Of a DNA stretch of 25,518 nt, positions 1-7,469 are shown piece by piece. The stretch is taken from NCBI GenBank assembly GCA_937915735.1, contig CALGGS010000211.1, forward strand, positions 1 through 25,518, given 5' to 3'. This stretch comes from an uncultured Treponema sp. GTDB lineage: Bacteria; Spirochaetota; Spirochaetia; Treponematales; Treponemataceae. How positions within the stretch are numbered: the first letter of the stretch is position 1; the number at the start of each line of letters is the position of its first letter. Under the pieces are notes generated by a model. It had not been told where the DNA came from, did not search any database, and was given only the letters and a program-made list of their open reading frames with translations. The translations under genes were made by a program, and so were the position numbers.

Positions 1-508
1 CATCTCCGCTTACGATTTTAAATGGCGAAAGATAGATTCCCTTAGGCTTGTCCAGGGCAATCTCGCTGATTTTTCCGTTGAACCAGCTTCCGAGATTTTT
101 CCAGAGTTTCTGCTTTTTGGCCTCAAAATTGGCATAGACCACATCAAAGCCTTTTTTAGCTTCCTCGTAAAGTTTGGGAATGTCATAGGGCGAATGCTGC
201 AAGTCATCGTCCATAATGACAATCCACTTTCCGCTGGCGTAGTTCAATCCAGTGAGGATGGCAGAGTCCTGACCGCCGTTTTTGCGCAAGTTGATTCCAA
301 GCAGGTTTGGATTTTTCTCCGCTTCTTTTTTGATTTCGTCCCAGCTGGAGTCGCGGGAACAGTCGTTTACCATAATCTGCTCGTAGCTGATTCCGACCGA
401 GCCGAGAGAGTCCGCAATCTGACGGCTGAGTTCTGCGACGCACTCGTGGCTGTTATAGACTGGAATTACGATGCTGATTTCTTTCTGGTTTTCTGGATTC
501 ACGCTCAT
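1..508 (-). CDS. Family 2 glycosyltransferase, ArnC/DPM1-like (3' end beyond window)
   Basis: About 169 N-terminal residues are visible and the gene runs off the left edge. The reading begins ISIVIPVYNS near residue 11, the usual GT-A opening. It contains GGQDSAILTGLNYASG and the metal/nucleotide-binding stretch IMDDDLQHSP, which are hallmarks of the polyprenyl-phosphate glycosyltransferases (ArnC, GtrB, DPM1 group). Family members normally carry two C-terminal membrane helices, which would lie outside the window. They move a sugar from a nucleotide donor to undecaprenyl phosphate on the cytoplasmic face of the inner membrane. The start ATG overlaps the aminotransferase stop by 4 bases (ATGA), so the two are probably translationally coupled. 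A GGAG lies 8 bases upstream of the start. Inference: it may lipid-link the amino sugar made by the neighbouring WecE-like enzyme. Confidence 0.88.
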   Translation of the reverse strand, partial: MSVNPENQKEISIVIPVYNSHECVAELSRQIADSLGSVGISYEQIMVNDCSRDSSWDEIKKEAEKNPNLLGINLRKNGGQDSAILTGLNYASGKWIVIMDDDLQHSPYDIPKLYEEAKKGFDVVYANFEAKKQKLWKNLGSWFNGKISEIALDKPKGIYLSPFKIVSGD

Positions 509-1656
509 TTGTAGAACTCCAGGACGGCATCAATGACATTCTTCTGGTCTTCATCTGTAAGGCCGTAATAGAGAGGAAGGCGAACCAGACGCTCGGAATA
601 AGCCGTGGTGATTTCATCTTCGCCGTCAAAACGACCGAATTTAAGCCCTGCCGGGGCTGAATGGAGGGGAATGTAATGGAAGACTGCGAGAATGTCTTTT
701 TCCCGCATGAATGATATGAATTTTGTCCGCTCTTCAAGATTTTTTGTAATAAGATAGAACATGTGGGCGTTGTGAGTGCAGCCTTCTGGAATTACAGGAA
801 GACGTATTTTTTCCTCTTTTTCCAACTCTGCAAAAGCTTCCTTGTATTTATTCCATACATTCATTCGATAATTCTGAATGTCATCGGCTTTTTCAAGCTG
901 AGCCCAGAGATAGGCCGCATTCATGTCGCTTGGAAGGTAAGATGAGCCGTAATCCCGCCAGGTATATTTGTCCACCTGTCCGCGAAGGAAGCGGCTTCTG
1001 TCAGTGCCTTTTTCACGGATAATCTCAGCCTTTTCAAAATCAGCATTTCCTGTATTGATGATGACGGCTCCGCCTTCGCCCATGGAAAAATTCTTTGTCT
1101 CATGGAAAGAAAAACAGCCGTAATCGCCGATTGTTCCCAAAGGCTTTCCCTTGTAAAAAGAGCAGACAGCCTGTGCCGCATCTTCAACGACTTTAAGGCT
1201 GTGGCGGCGGGCAATATCCATAATCGTGTCCATTTCACAGGCGACTCCGGCATAATGAACGACGCAGATTGCCTTTGTTTTTCCTGTAATTGCCCGCTCG
1301 ATTTTATTTTCGTCAATGTTCATGGTGTCAGGTCGGACATCAACAAAAACGATTTTAGCTCCCCGCTGAACAAAGGCGTCGGCTGTGGAACAGAAGGTAA
1401 AGGACGGCATGATTACCTCGTCCCCAGGCTTTATATCGCAGAGAAGAGCCGCCATTTCAAGGGCTGTGGTTCCGCTTGTGGTAAGAAGGACTTTTGAGGG
1501 TGTTAGCCCCCCCCTAACAGAATTTAGCTTATGCTCAAACCACTCGTGACATTTTTTTGTAAATTCACCGTCACCGCAGATTTTGTGATTTTCAATTGCT
1601 TTCTGAATATATTTTGTTTCATTGCCAGTTACTGGAGGAACATTGAAATGAATCAT
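505..1656 (-). CDS. wecE: dTDP-4-amino-4,6-dideoxygalactose transaminase (WecE/RffA-like)
   Basis: A 383-residue DegT/DnrJ/EryC1-family PLP aminotransferase with near full-length similarity to E. coli WecE (376 residues). Shared blocks include AALLCDIKPGDEVIMPSFTF, FVDVRPDTMNIDE, VHYAGVACEMDTIM, SFHETKN (PLP-binding Lys), GQVDKYTWRDYGSSYL and VFHYIPLHSAPAG. WecE transfers an amino group from glutamate to dTDP-4-keto-6-deoxyglucose, giving dTDP-Fuc4N in the cytoplasm. The start is supported by AGGAG just upstream. The gene lies 18 bases after the membrane-protein gene and overlaps the GT2 gene by 4 bases. Oddity: relative to E. coli there is an insertion of several residues (SVRGGLTP) near residue 50, encoded by a run of eight G inside a short palindrome. 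Assignment to the WecE subfamily is firm; the exact sugar substrate is inferred. Confidence 0.93.
   Translation of the reverse strand: MIHFNVPPVTGNETKYIQKAIENHKICGDGEFTKKCHEWFEHKLNSVRGGLTPSKVLLTTSGTTALEMAALLCDIKPGDEVIMPSFTFCSTADAFVQRGAKIVFVDVRPDTMNIDENKIERAITGKTKAICVVHYAGVACEMDTIMDIARRHSLKVVEDAAQAVCSFYKGKPLGTIGDYGCFSFHETKNFSMGEGGAVIINTGNADFEKAEIIREKGTDRSRFLRGQVDKYTWRDYGSSYLPSDMNAAYLWAQLEKADDIQNYRMNVWNKYKEAFAELEKEEKIRLPVIPEGCTHNAHMFYLITKNLEERTKFISFMREKDILAVFHYIPLHSAPAGLKFGRFDGEDEITTAYSERLVRLPLYYGLTDEDQKNVIDAVLEFYK
1507..1514 (-). repeat. G8 homopolymer inside a small palindrome in wecE
   Basis: On the plus strand TGTTAG, a run of C and CTAACA form a 6-bp inverted repeat around a C8 run (G8 on the coding strand). 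It encodes R-G-G in an inserted loop of the aminotransferase. The tract is in frame in this sequence. G tracts of this length are typical slipped-strand contingency sites, and G-tract variation is known in Treponema pallidum. Variation here is not shown. Confidence 0.6.
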
Positions 1657-1674
1657 ATTTTTCTCCTATCAGAA

Positions 1675-3510
1675 TTATTTGGAAAAAGCTTCGATAAATT
1701 TTTGAGTACTGTCATATTCAAAAATCAAATAATCAGAATCCTCAAAAACAAGATTTCCACTATTTATTACAGATTTATTTACCGATAGTTTATATTCTTC
1801 CTGTTTTATTACAAAGAATACATGTTTTTCACCTTTGTAATAATTTTTGTCTTGATATTTTTTTGGTTCAAGCCATTTGTGGATAGAATATTTTTTAGGT
1901 AAAACATTTGTTCCGTCTATAGAATCGCTACTTATAGAAGCAACTTCGATTTTTCCGTTCGTCCAAAACCAAATGCAGTTAGCAATATTAGAAAATGCAT
2001 ACCCAAATTCATAATCATTCTCTGTCAGGTACTTACAAACTCCATCTAGTTTTAATGAGCGATCTGCTGTCTGCATTTTACCAAAACAAAGATATCCATT
2101 TGTAAGAATCAGAACAGAGACTGATGCAGTTAGAATCCATTTTTTTAGCGAGGTAATTTCCGTATTTTCAACTGTAACTGCAATAATCGGAATCAAAAAT
2201 ACAAATACCATTGTAAAGTATCGTCCTGTCATTTCGGTACAGATATTTGTATACAGATGGAAGAAGAAAAAGAAAATGGCATAGTGCAAGAAAAAACGGA
2301 TATCTGATGAAGTTTTTCCTTTGAGCAGTTCTATAATCCCCATTACCATAAAAATTGTGACAACAAAAAGTAAAATATTTGCAACTCCGCCGGGAGTAAA
2401 AACGCTAACATTTCCATTAAATCCTGCTGTGTCTAAAAGCATATTTTTAATGCCGTCAACTGTCATTTCATTCAATGAATTGAATCTAATTTTATTCATG
2501 TTCTTGAATGTAAAAATTGACGAAAGAATAAAGCTGTTACAGATATAGCCAAATCCGCTTAAAAGCAATGCTATTGATGCTGTTTTATTCTGTTTATTTT
2601 CAACAAAGAAAGATTTAAAATTAAATGCAACATTCTGTTTTCTTTCATTGTAAAACATATATGTGGCGCTTACTGCCCAAACTGGAAAAACAAAATTTAA
2701 TATATATCGAATGGATGAAAGTCCGCTTAAAAATGCAAGAACAAAGAAAACAATGGTAAGAATCAGATTTTTCTTTTGGGTGTGCCTTTCTGCGTGAAAA
2801 ACGATAGATAGAAACATTCCTACATAAAAGAAACTGAACATAATGTGAGGAATATAGTAACTGCCTTCCTGAACAACGGTGAAAAATGTCCAAGAAACAG
2901 GACTGATTATCAGTGTGCAACAAAGAAACTTTAGCCATGTTTGTTTGATTTTCAGTTCATGCAGCAAAAACCAGGTCGCACCAAATAGAGCCAGCTCACA
3001 GAGTACTGCCGTTATTGCACGAATTAGAGCAAGATTTTTTGTGAATAAAAATAATGGTACAGTAAGAAGCTGCGTGTTTAAGAAACGAAATTCCATAGAA
3101 TAGTACCATGTTGTTGGCCAAAATGTTTTTGCCTTAAAACATTCAAGCGCAAAAAGCGTTTCTGAGCTTAAATCTTGATCTGTAAATGAATTTGCACAAG
3201 TGTATGAAGTTACCACAAGTGTAAGTAAAATTGATGCGAGATAGAAAGCTATAACAGTATTTTTCTGTTTATCTGAAAACCATATGAAAAAAATTGCATC
3301 AAGCAAAATTGCAAAGAAGATAGGGTAGGATACAAGAGAAACCATCGTTTCTCTATATGCTTCATGATTAAATGTGCGGTGAAAAACCTGCGTCTCCAAA
3401 AAATCCGGGAGCCAGTTTAGTATCTGAGGAATGAAAAGTATGCAGGTTGTTCCAACAGCTATAAGAAAGAGTGAAAGTGAAAAAACTGTTAGATTTATTT
3501 TTTTATTCAT
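1675..3510 (-). CDS. Polytopic membrane protein, possible GT-C-fold glycosyltransferase
   Basis: I do not recognise a specific family. The 611-residue product has about a dozen hydrophobic segments from residue ~8 to ~480, then a C-terminal region of about 110 residues that is mostly hydrophilic. An acidic patch (SFTDQDLSSE) follows the early helices. It would suit the DxD-like first-loop site of GT-C transferases, which use polyprenyl-phosphate sugars on the outer face of the inner membrane; this is inference only. I chose the second ATG (3510) because GGAG lies 6 bases upstream of it. The longer start at 3522 would put that site inside the gene. The chosen start overlaps the end of the DltD-like gene by 8 bases. 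The coding region is AT-rich. Position in the operon suggests a role in glycan assembly or modification. Confidence 0.72.
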   Translation of the reverse strand: MNKKINLTVFSLSLFLIAVGTTCILFIPQILNWLPDFLETQVFHRTFNHEAYRETMVSLVSYPIFFAILLDAIFFIWFSDKQKNTVIAFYLASILLTLVVTSYTCANSFTDQDLSSETLFALECFKAKTFWPTTWYYSMEFRFLNTQLLTVPLFLFTKNLALIRAITAVLCELALFGATWFLLHELKIKQTWLKFLCCTLIISPVSWTFFTVVQEGSYYIPHIMFSFFYVGMFLSIVFHAERHTQKKNLILTIVFFVLAFLSGLSSIRYILNFVFPVWAVSATYMFYNERKQNVAFNFKSFFVENKQNKTASIALLLSGFGYICNSFILSSIFTFKNMNKIRFNSLNEMTVDGIKNMLLDTAGFNGNVSVFTPGGVANILLFVVTIFMVMGIIELLKGKTSSDIRFFLHYAIFFFFFHLYTNICTEMTGRYFTMVFVFLIPIIAVTVENTEITSLKKWILTASVSVLILTNGYLCFGKMQTADRSLKLDGVCKYLTENDYEFGYAFSNIANCIWFWTNGKIEVASISSDSIDGTNVLPKKYSIHKWLEPKKYQDKNYYKGEKHVFFVIKQEEYKLSVNKSVINSGNLVFEDSDYLIFEYDSTQKFIEAFSK

Positions 3511-4507
3511 ATTTGCTCCCATAAAAAGCCTTTGTGTTTATGTAAGAAGATACTGCCCTTGTGTATGTTTCACGATATGTTTTTGTTATGTGACCGTAGC
3601 AGTCCTTAAAATTAGTGTTTTCTGTTGAATAGGGAAAATGTTCCTGCTCTAAGGTGTCAATAAAATTAATACCAGCTTCTTTAAAAGCTATTTTAGAATT
3701 GTAGTGCATTGACCAATAAATTGCAATAGCGTCAATGGAAACTTGTGGAGCAGGGGCTGATAAAAAATAAAGTTCAATTCCGTTTTTTTTGCAGAAATCC
3801 CTTATTTTTAATACATATTCAAAGTCTTTTGGATTTATTATATCCGTGTATTCGTCTGAAAGAAGCTTGTCAAAATTATAACTTGGATTGTGAATGTCGT
3901 TTACATCTATCGGAGTGCCGTCAGCTACAAGCACTAAATTTTCAGGATTTTCTCTTCTTTCCTTTTTAGATTTCAAGACTTTAGAAATATTTTTTATATT
4001 GTCCTGAAAAGAGCAGAATTGGAAAAATGTCTGAGAATATCGCTGCTCGGCGTACCGAGAGAGCATAATTTTTGTAAGTTCATTGCTTTTCCAGCATTCT
4101 TTTATAAGCTCTCGGTTTAGCTGCTCTGAGCGGGGGTATCTATAATAAGGATTCATTAAATTTTGAAACAAATCCCATCCGATTATTGCAGTTTTTACCC
4201 TGTTTTTTGAGCTTACATCTAAAAGCAGGAGATACTCGACCTCAGGATTTGAGCCTTGAGGTGTAAAGACTACTGTGTTTCCGCCAAGCTCCTCTGCCAT
4301 TACATCCTGCATAAGTCCGTCCCCCTCTAAGGATGAGCCGATTACAAGATAGTCGATATTACCTTTTGCTTGAACCCTGTGATAGTTCTCAAATTTTTTC
4401 ATTAAAGAAGAGTAGGGGACTAAGAGAAAATTTATGAGGCAGACTGCTGTAACAAAAACGACACAAAAAATAAAAGTGCGGACAATCTGATTTTTAGAAG
4501 TTTGCAT
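3503..4507 (-). CDS. SGNH/DltD-like extracytoplasmic protein
   Basis: A 334-residue protein with one N-terminal membrane anchor (about residues 9-30) followed by a large soluble region, so the catalytic part should face the periplasm. DYLVIGSSLEGDGL carries the G-x-S nucleophile motif of SGNH hydrolase-fold proteins. Near the C terminus DCYGH gives the D-x-x-x-H typical of DltD and AlgJ/AlgX-type partners of MBOAT enzymes. These proteins work with an MBOAT to acylate a glycan outside the cytoplasm. A longer reading from 4603 adds 32 residues that lie inside the upstream MBOAT gene. I chose the start at 4507 (MQTSKNQ), which overlaps the MBOAT stop by 14 bases. Family placement rests on the motif pair plus context, not on high overall identity. 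Confidence 0.8.
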   Translation of the reverse strand: MQTSKNQIVRTFIFCVVFVTAVCLINFLLVPYSSLMKKFENYHRVQAKGNIDYLVIGSSLEGDGLMQDVMAEELGGNTVVFTPQGSNPEVEYLLLLDVSSKNRVKTAIIGWDLFQNLMNPYYRYPRSEQLNRELIKECWKSNELTKIMLSRYAEQRYSQTFFQFCSFQDNIKNISKVLKSKKERRENPENLVLVADGTPIDVNDIHNPSYNFDKLLSDEYTDIINPKDFEYVLKIRDFCKKNGIELYFLSAPAPQVSIDAIAIYWSMHYNSKIAFKEAGINFIDTLEQEHFPYSTENTNFKDCYGHITKTYRETYTRAVSSYINTKAFYGSKYE

Positions 4508-6059
4508 ACATGAACCCCGCAGAATATTTCGCTTCAAAATAAGGAACGCAAAGAATGAGTGCAATGTAGAGAGTCCAGCGGATAACAAGCGGGAACGAAG
4601 CAATTTTTTCCCTTATGCTTAAACCAGTTTTTTCCTTGTAGAGGCTTATTATAAACCAAACGGCTGTAAAGGCTAGGACAATTACAATGCTTAAGGTGTC
4701 TGGTGCAAAATTTTTTATTAGAGAAAAATTTGTAAAAGAGAATAGTTGCTTTGTCATTCCGACGACATCTTTCATATCGCTGATTTCATCTACGATATAG
4801 CCTAAAAGAATGATTAAAAATGTCCTTATAATTCTAAAAATTTTCCAGCCTGGAGATTTTACATTGACATGGAAAAAAGCAATTAACCTTTGATACAAAG
4901 GCTCTAAAAGCGTGCTTATTGCAATAATCAGTCCCTGATATAGACCCCAGAAAATAAAATGCCACTGAGCGCCATGCCAGATTCCTACAATTAGAAAAAT
5001 TAAAATATTTCCAAGACATGCTGGGACAACGCGACTTAAATGACGGCTTTTTACAGATAACCATTTTGAAAGGTTTGTCATCGGCTTTGAAAGACTAAAA
5101 GGATAAAAAATATAGTCTTTCATCCAGGCTCCTAAAGTGATATGCCATCTTCTCCAAAAGTCTCCAACGCTGCTTGCAAAATAGGGCTGACGGAAATTTT
5201 CCTGTAATTTTACTCCAAAAAGCTCAGAAACTCCGAGTGCAATATCCATTCCTCCTGCAAAATCTGCATAAAGCTCAATTGCATACATAAATAGTCCGAA
5301 CAAAACTGTAAACCACGGAAGCATGGCATAACTATCGAAAATGTATGAAACGACTATTTCTGCCCTGTCGGCAATAATGAGTTTCTTTAAAAATCCCCAT
5401 AAAATGCGCTGCAATGCAAACTGTGTGTTTGTAAGGGAAAAATTGTGTTCTTTTTCAAATAATTCACTCCGAAGCAAGTTGTTGCGGTTTATCGGCCCCT
5501 GAATTATTGAGGGAAAATAACTTATAAAGAGGGCGAATTTGGGAAATGATTTTTCTGCTTCGTATTTTGAATTATAAATGTCGAATAAATATCCTGCGGC
5601 TGAAAATGTGTAAAATGAAAGGCCAAGCGGAACAAAAAAATTTATTGTAGAAAAATGAAACCCTGTTTTAAATATGTTTATAATCGAGGCAGCATTTTCG
5701 CATATAAAATTTGTGTATTTTAATACACAAAGAATTCCAATCGTTATGATAAGAGAAAGAGTTAGAACCTTCTTCTTTTCTGTTTTACAGGCTGCTTTAA
5801 GTTCTTTTTTTTCGCCCTTGTCAGTTACGGCTTTAAGTTTCTCGTTGTAGCGGTTGTTTATATTCTGCATCCAGCGTGCAAATAAAAACACCTCAACTGT
5901 CGTTGGAACAAGGTATAAAAATGCCTTAACGGAGGCATAAGCATAAAATATATAGCTTGATACCAAAAGAACATACCAACGCTTTTTTTGAGGAAAAAAA
6001 TAATAGGTAAGTGTTACAAGAGCTAAAAAGAGTGCAAAAATTGTTGAGGTAAGATTCAT
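4494..6059 (-). CDS. MBOAT-family O-acyltransferase, DltB/AlgI-like
   Basis: A 521-residue polytopic membrane protein. Diagnostic MBOAT motifs are present: GDFWRRWHITLGAWMKDYIF (about residues 299-318) and GIWHGAQWHF with the conserved catalytic His at residue 362. DltB moves D-alanine from DltC across or at the membrane towards teichoic acid; AlgI does the equivalent with acetyl groups on alginate. Immediately upstream, 3 bases away, is an acyl carrier protein gene, and the DltD-like gene overlaps downstream. That order (carrier, MBOAT, SGNH partner) points to carrier-bound acyl transfer rather than acetyl-CoA use. A charged loop at about residues 68-97 is rich in Lys and Glu. The family call is very secure; the transferred group is not known. 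Confidence 0.93.
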   Translation of the reverse strand: MNLTSTIFALFLALVTLTYYFFPQKKRWYVLLVSSYIFYAYASVKAFLYLVPTTVEVFLFARWMQNINNRYNEKLKAVTDKGEKKELKAACKTEKKKVLTLSLIITIGILCVLKYTNFICENAASIINIFKTGFHFSTINFFVPLGLSFYTFSAAGYLFDIYNSKYEAEKSFPKFALFISYFPSIIQGPINRNNLLRSELFEKEHNFSLTNTQFALQRILWGFLKKLIIADRAEIVVSYIFDSYAMLPWFTVLFGLFMYAIELYADFAGGMDIALGVSELFGVKLQENFRQPYFASSVGDFWRRWHITLGAWMKDYIFYPFSLSKPMTNLSKWLSVKSRHLSRVVPACLGNILIFLIVGIWHGAQWHFIFWGLYQGLIIAISTLLEPLYQRLIAFFHVNVKSPGWKIFRIIRTFLIILLGYIVDEISDMKDVVGMTKQLFSFTNFSLIKNFAPDTLSIVIVLAFTAVWFIISLYKEKTGLSIREKIASFPLVIRWTLYIALILCVPYFEAKYSAGFMYANF

Positions 6060-6062
6060 TTT

Positions 6063-6284
6063 TTACTGCAACCGCTCAATCATCGCCCACATGGCTTGTG
6101 CAGAGTTAAAATTCTCTGGAACAATATCTGCCGGTGAAATTTCAATATCGAAAGTTTCCTTGAGGGTAGTTATAAGCTGAACTATATCAAACGAGTCTAA
6201 AATCGCATTGTCAATTAGGGTTGTTTCACTTTTAAAATCAACATCTGGCTTTAAGTCTTCAAGAATTTTTAATAATTCGTCCAT
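6063..6284 (-). CDS. Acyl/aminoacyl carrier protein, DltC-like
   Basis: A 73-residue acidic carrier protein of normal DltC/ACP size. The sequence DNAILDSFDIVQLI carries the D-S-(F/L) phosphopantetheine attachment site, with Ser31 as the modified residue. The preceding strong AGGAG site supports the start. It lies 18 bases after the decarboxylase gene and 3 bases before the MBOAT gene, between a DltA-like ligase/decarboxylase pair and the acyltransferase. The likely role is to carry the activated acyl or aminoacyl group as a thioester from the ligase to the MBOAT. DSF instead of the common DSL is a mild variation. It could be a general ACP, but the operon makes a dedicated carrier more likely. 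Confidence 0.92.
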   Translation of the reverse strand: MDELLKILEDLKPDVDFKSETTLIDNAILDSFDIVQLITTLKETFDIEISPADIVPENFNSAQAMWAMIERLQ

Positions 6285-6302
6285 TTTTATTTGTCTCCTT
6301 TT

Positions 6303-7469
6303 TTACGAATTGAGTATATATGTTTCCTGTGATTTTCTCAACACTGTTAATTTTTCACCAGCCTTGCATAAGACAAGAGGAAGAGGATGGCTCAAAAAGA
6401 GGTAGATTCCTTCTGTAATTGAATATGCACCGATATCATCAAATACGAGTAAATCGCCGATTGCCGGTGATGTAAGAGCTAGCTTCCTTAAAACAATGTC
6501 TGCTGTTGTGCACAAGGAGCCTGCGACGGTATAGTCTTGAATATTTGAAAAGGCAGAAACTTGAGCAATATGCTCCACCTTAGGCAGCTTCATTCCCATC
6601 ATTTGACCGAAATAGTTTATATGGTTGATTCCTCCGTCGATTAAGCAGTAATAGCCTTTTTCATCACCCTTAATGTCAACAATTTTAGTAACATATTTTG
6701 CACAAGGAGAAGCGATATAGCGCCCTAGCTCAATAACATAATCGAATTTTGAATTTTCAATTAGCTTGGAAAAGTCTTCAATTGTTGAAAAATTGTTTTT
6801 TTCGTCTTTTCCTGAAAAATATTCGTATGGAAGACCTGCGCCGTATTCTATTTCAAGATTCTGTAAATCAAATTGAGATTTTAATTTTGTGCAATATTCT
6901 TCAATATATTTTATTTCTTCTTGTATCGTCTTAATTTTTTTTTGAGTTCCCGTAAAAAAATGTATTCCGCGTATTTTAACTGACGGAACTTCTTTTATTT
7001 TCCCAATTAATTCAGTTAAGTCTTTTGCGCTCATACCAAACTGATTTCCGCCTGTTAGTCTAAGAATTACACTTTGCTCGTGTGAATTTTTTGTTTCTTT
7101 TACAGTTTTCAATAAATAATCAAAATGGGTTTTTGACTCAAGAGTGATTGTGTTTACATTAAGACTGTAGGCTCTTTTTACATCTTCAAGTGTTTTTACT
7201 ACGCCTGAAAATATAATTTTTTTAGGATTTAGACCGATTTTTTCACAGATAGAAAGTTCTCCGGGAGAACATACTTCAAACAAAATATCTTCATCTTTTA
7301 AGAAATCTGTTAAAAAAGCATTTGCCTTTATTGCATAGCACAGTCTCGCATTCTTTGGAAGGTAATTTTTAATTTGTTGAACGCGGCGCAAGGCTTCGTT
7401 TTTATCTAAAAGATAAAATGGAGTGCCGTATTGTTGTGCTAGAGAAGTGTAATCAGTCTTTGTGCTCAT
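6303..7469 (-). CDS. PLP fold-type III decarboxylase (LysA/ODC family) in a dlt-like operon
   Basis: A 388-residue protein of the diaminopimelate/ornithine decarboxylase family. YAIKAN carries the PLP Lys (Lys48), ELGR (residues 247-250) matches the EPGR phosphate-binding motif, GSLCTTADI supplies the conserved Cys320 and Asp324 equivalent to CESxD, and DDIGAYS contains the conserved Tyr349. Deviations from true LysA are FFTGTQ where LysA has HxGSQ, and YGAG in place of the GGG loop, so a changed substrate is likely. Known relatives that act beside ligases and carriers include BtrK (decarboxylates glutamyl-carrier in butirosin synthesis) and, as I recall, the decarboxylase of exosortase-associated ligase/decarboxylase pairs. 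The start overlaps the ligase stop by 17 bases and has CGGAG 7 bases upstream. A racemase-like role cannot be excluded. Confidence 0.87.
   Translation of the reverse strand: MSTKTDYTSLAQQYGTPFYLLDKNEALRRVQQIKNYLPKNARLCYAIKANAFLTDFLKDEDILFEVCSPGELSICEKIGLNPKKIIFSGVVKTLEDVKRAYSLNVNTITLESKTHFDYLLKTVKETKNSHEQSVILRLTGGNQFGMSAKDLTELIGKIKEVPSVKIRGIHFFTGTQKKIKTIQEEIKYIEEYCTKLKSQFDLQNLEIEYGAGLPYEYFSGKDEKNNFSTIEDFSKLIENSKFDYVIELGRYIASPCAKYVTKIVDIKGDEKGYYCLIDGGINHINYFGQMMGMKLPKVEHIAQVSAFSNIQDYTVAGSLCTTADIVLRKLALTSPAIGDLLVFDDIGAYSITEGIYLFLSHPLPLVLCKAGEKLTVLRKSQETYILNS

Noticed and set aside
3511..3522. Longer start (MGAN...) for the membrane protein
   Set aside because: GGAG, 6 bases before the next ATG at 3510, lies inside this extension, so the later start is more credible.
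4508..4603. 32-residue N-terminal extension of the DltD-like protein
   Set aside because: It lies within the MBOAT gene, is not hydrophobic in the expected way, and the ATG at 4507 gives a normal signal-anchor start.
6942..6952. A9 run in the decarboxylase gene as a contingency site
   Set aside because: Runs of A of this length are common in this AT-rich stretch, and the frame is intact.
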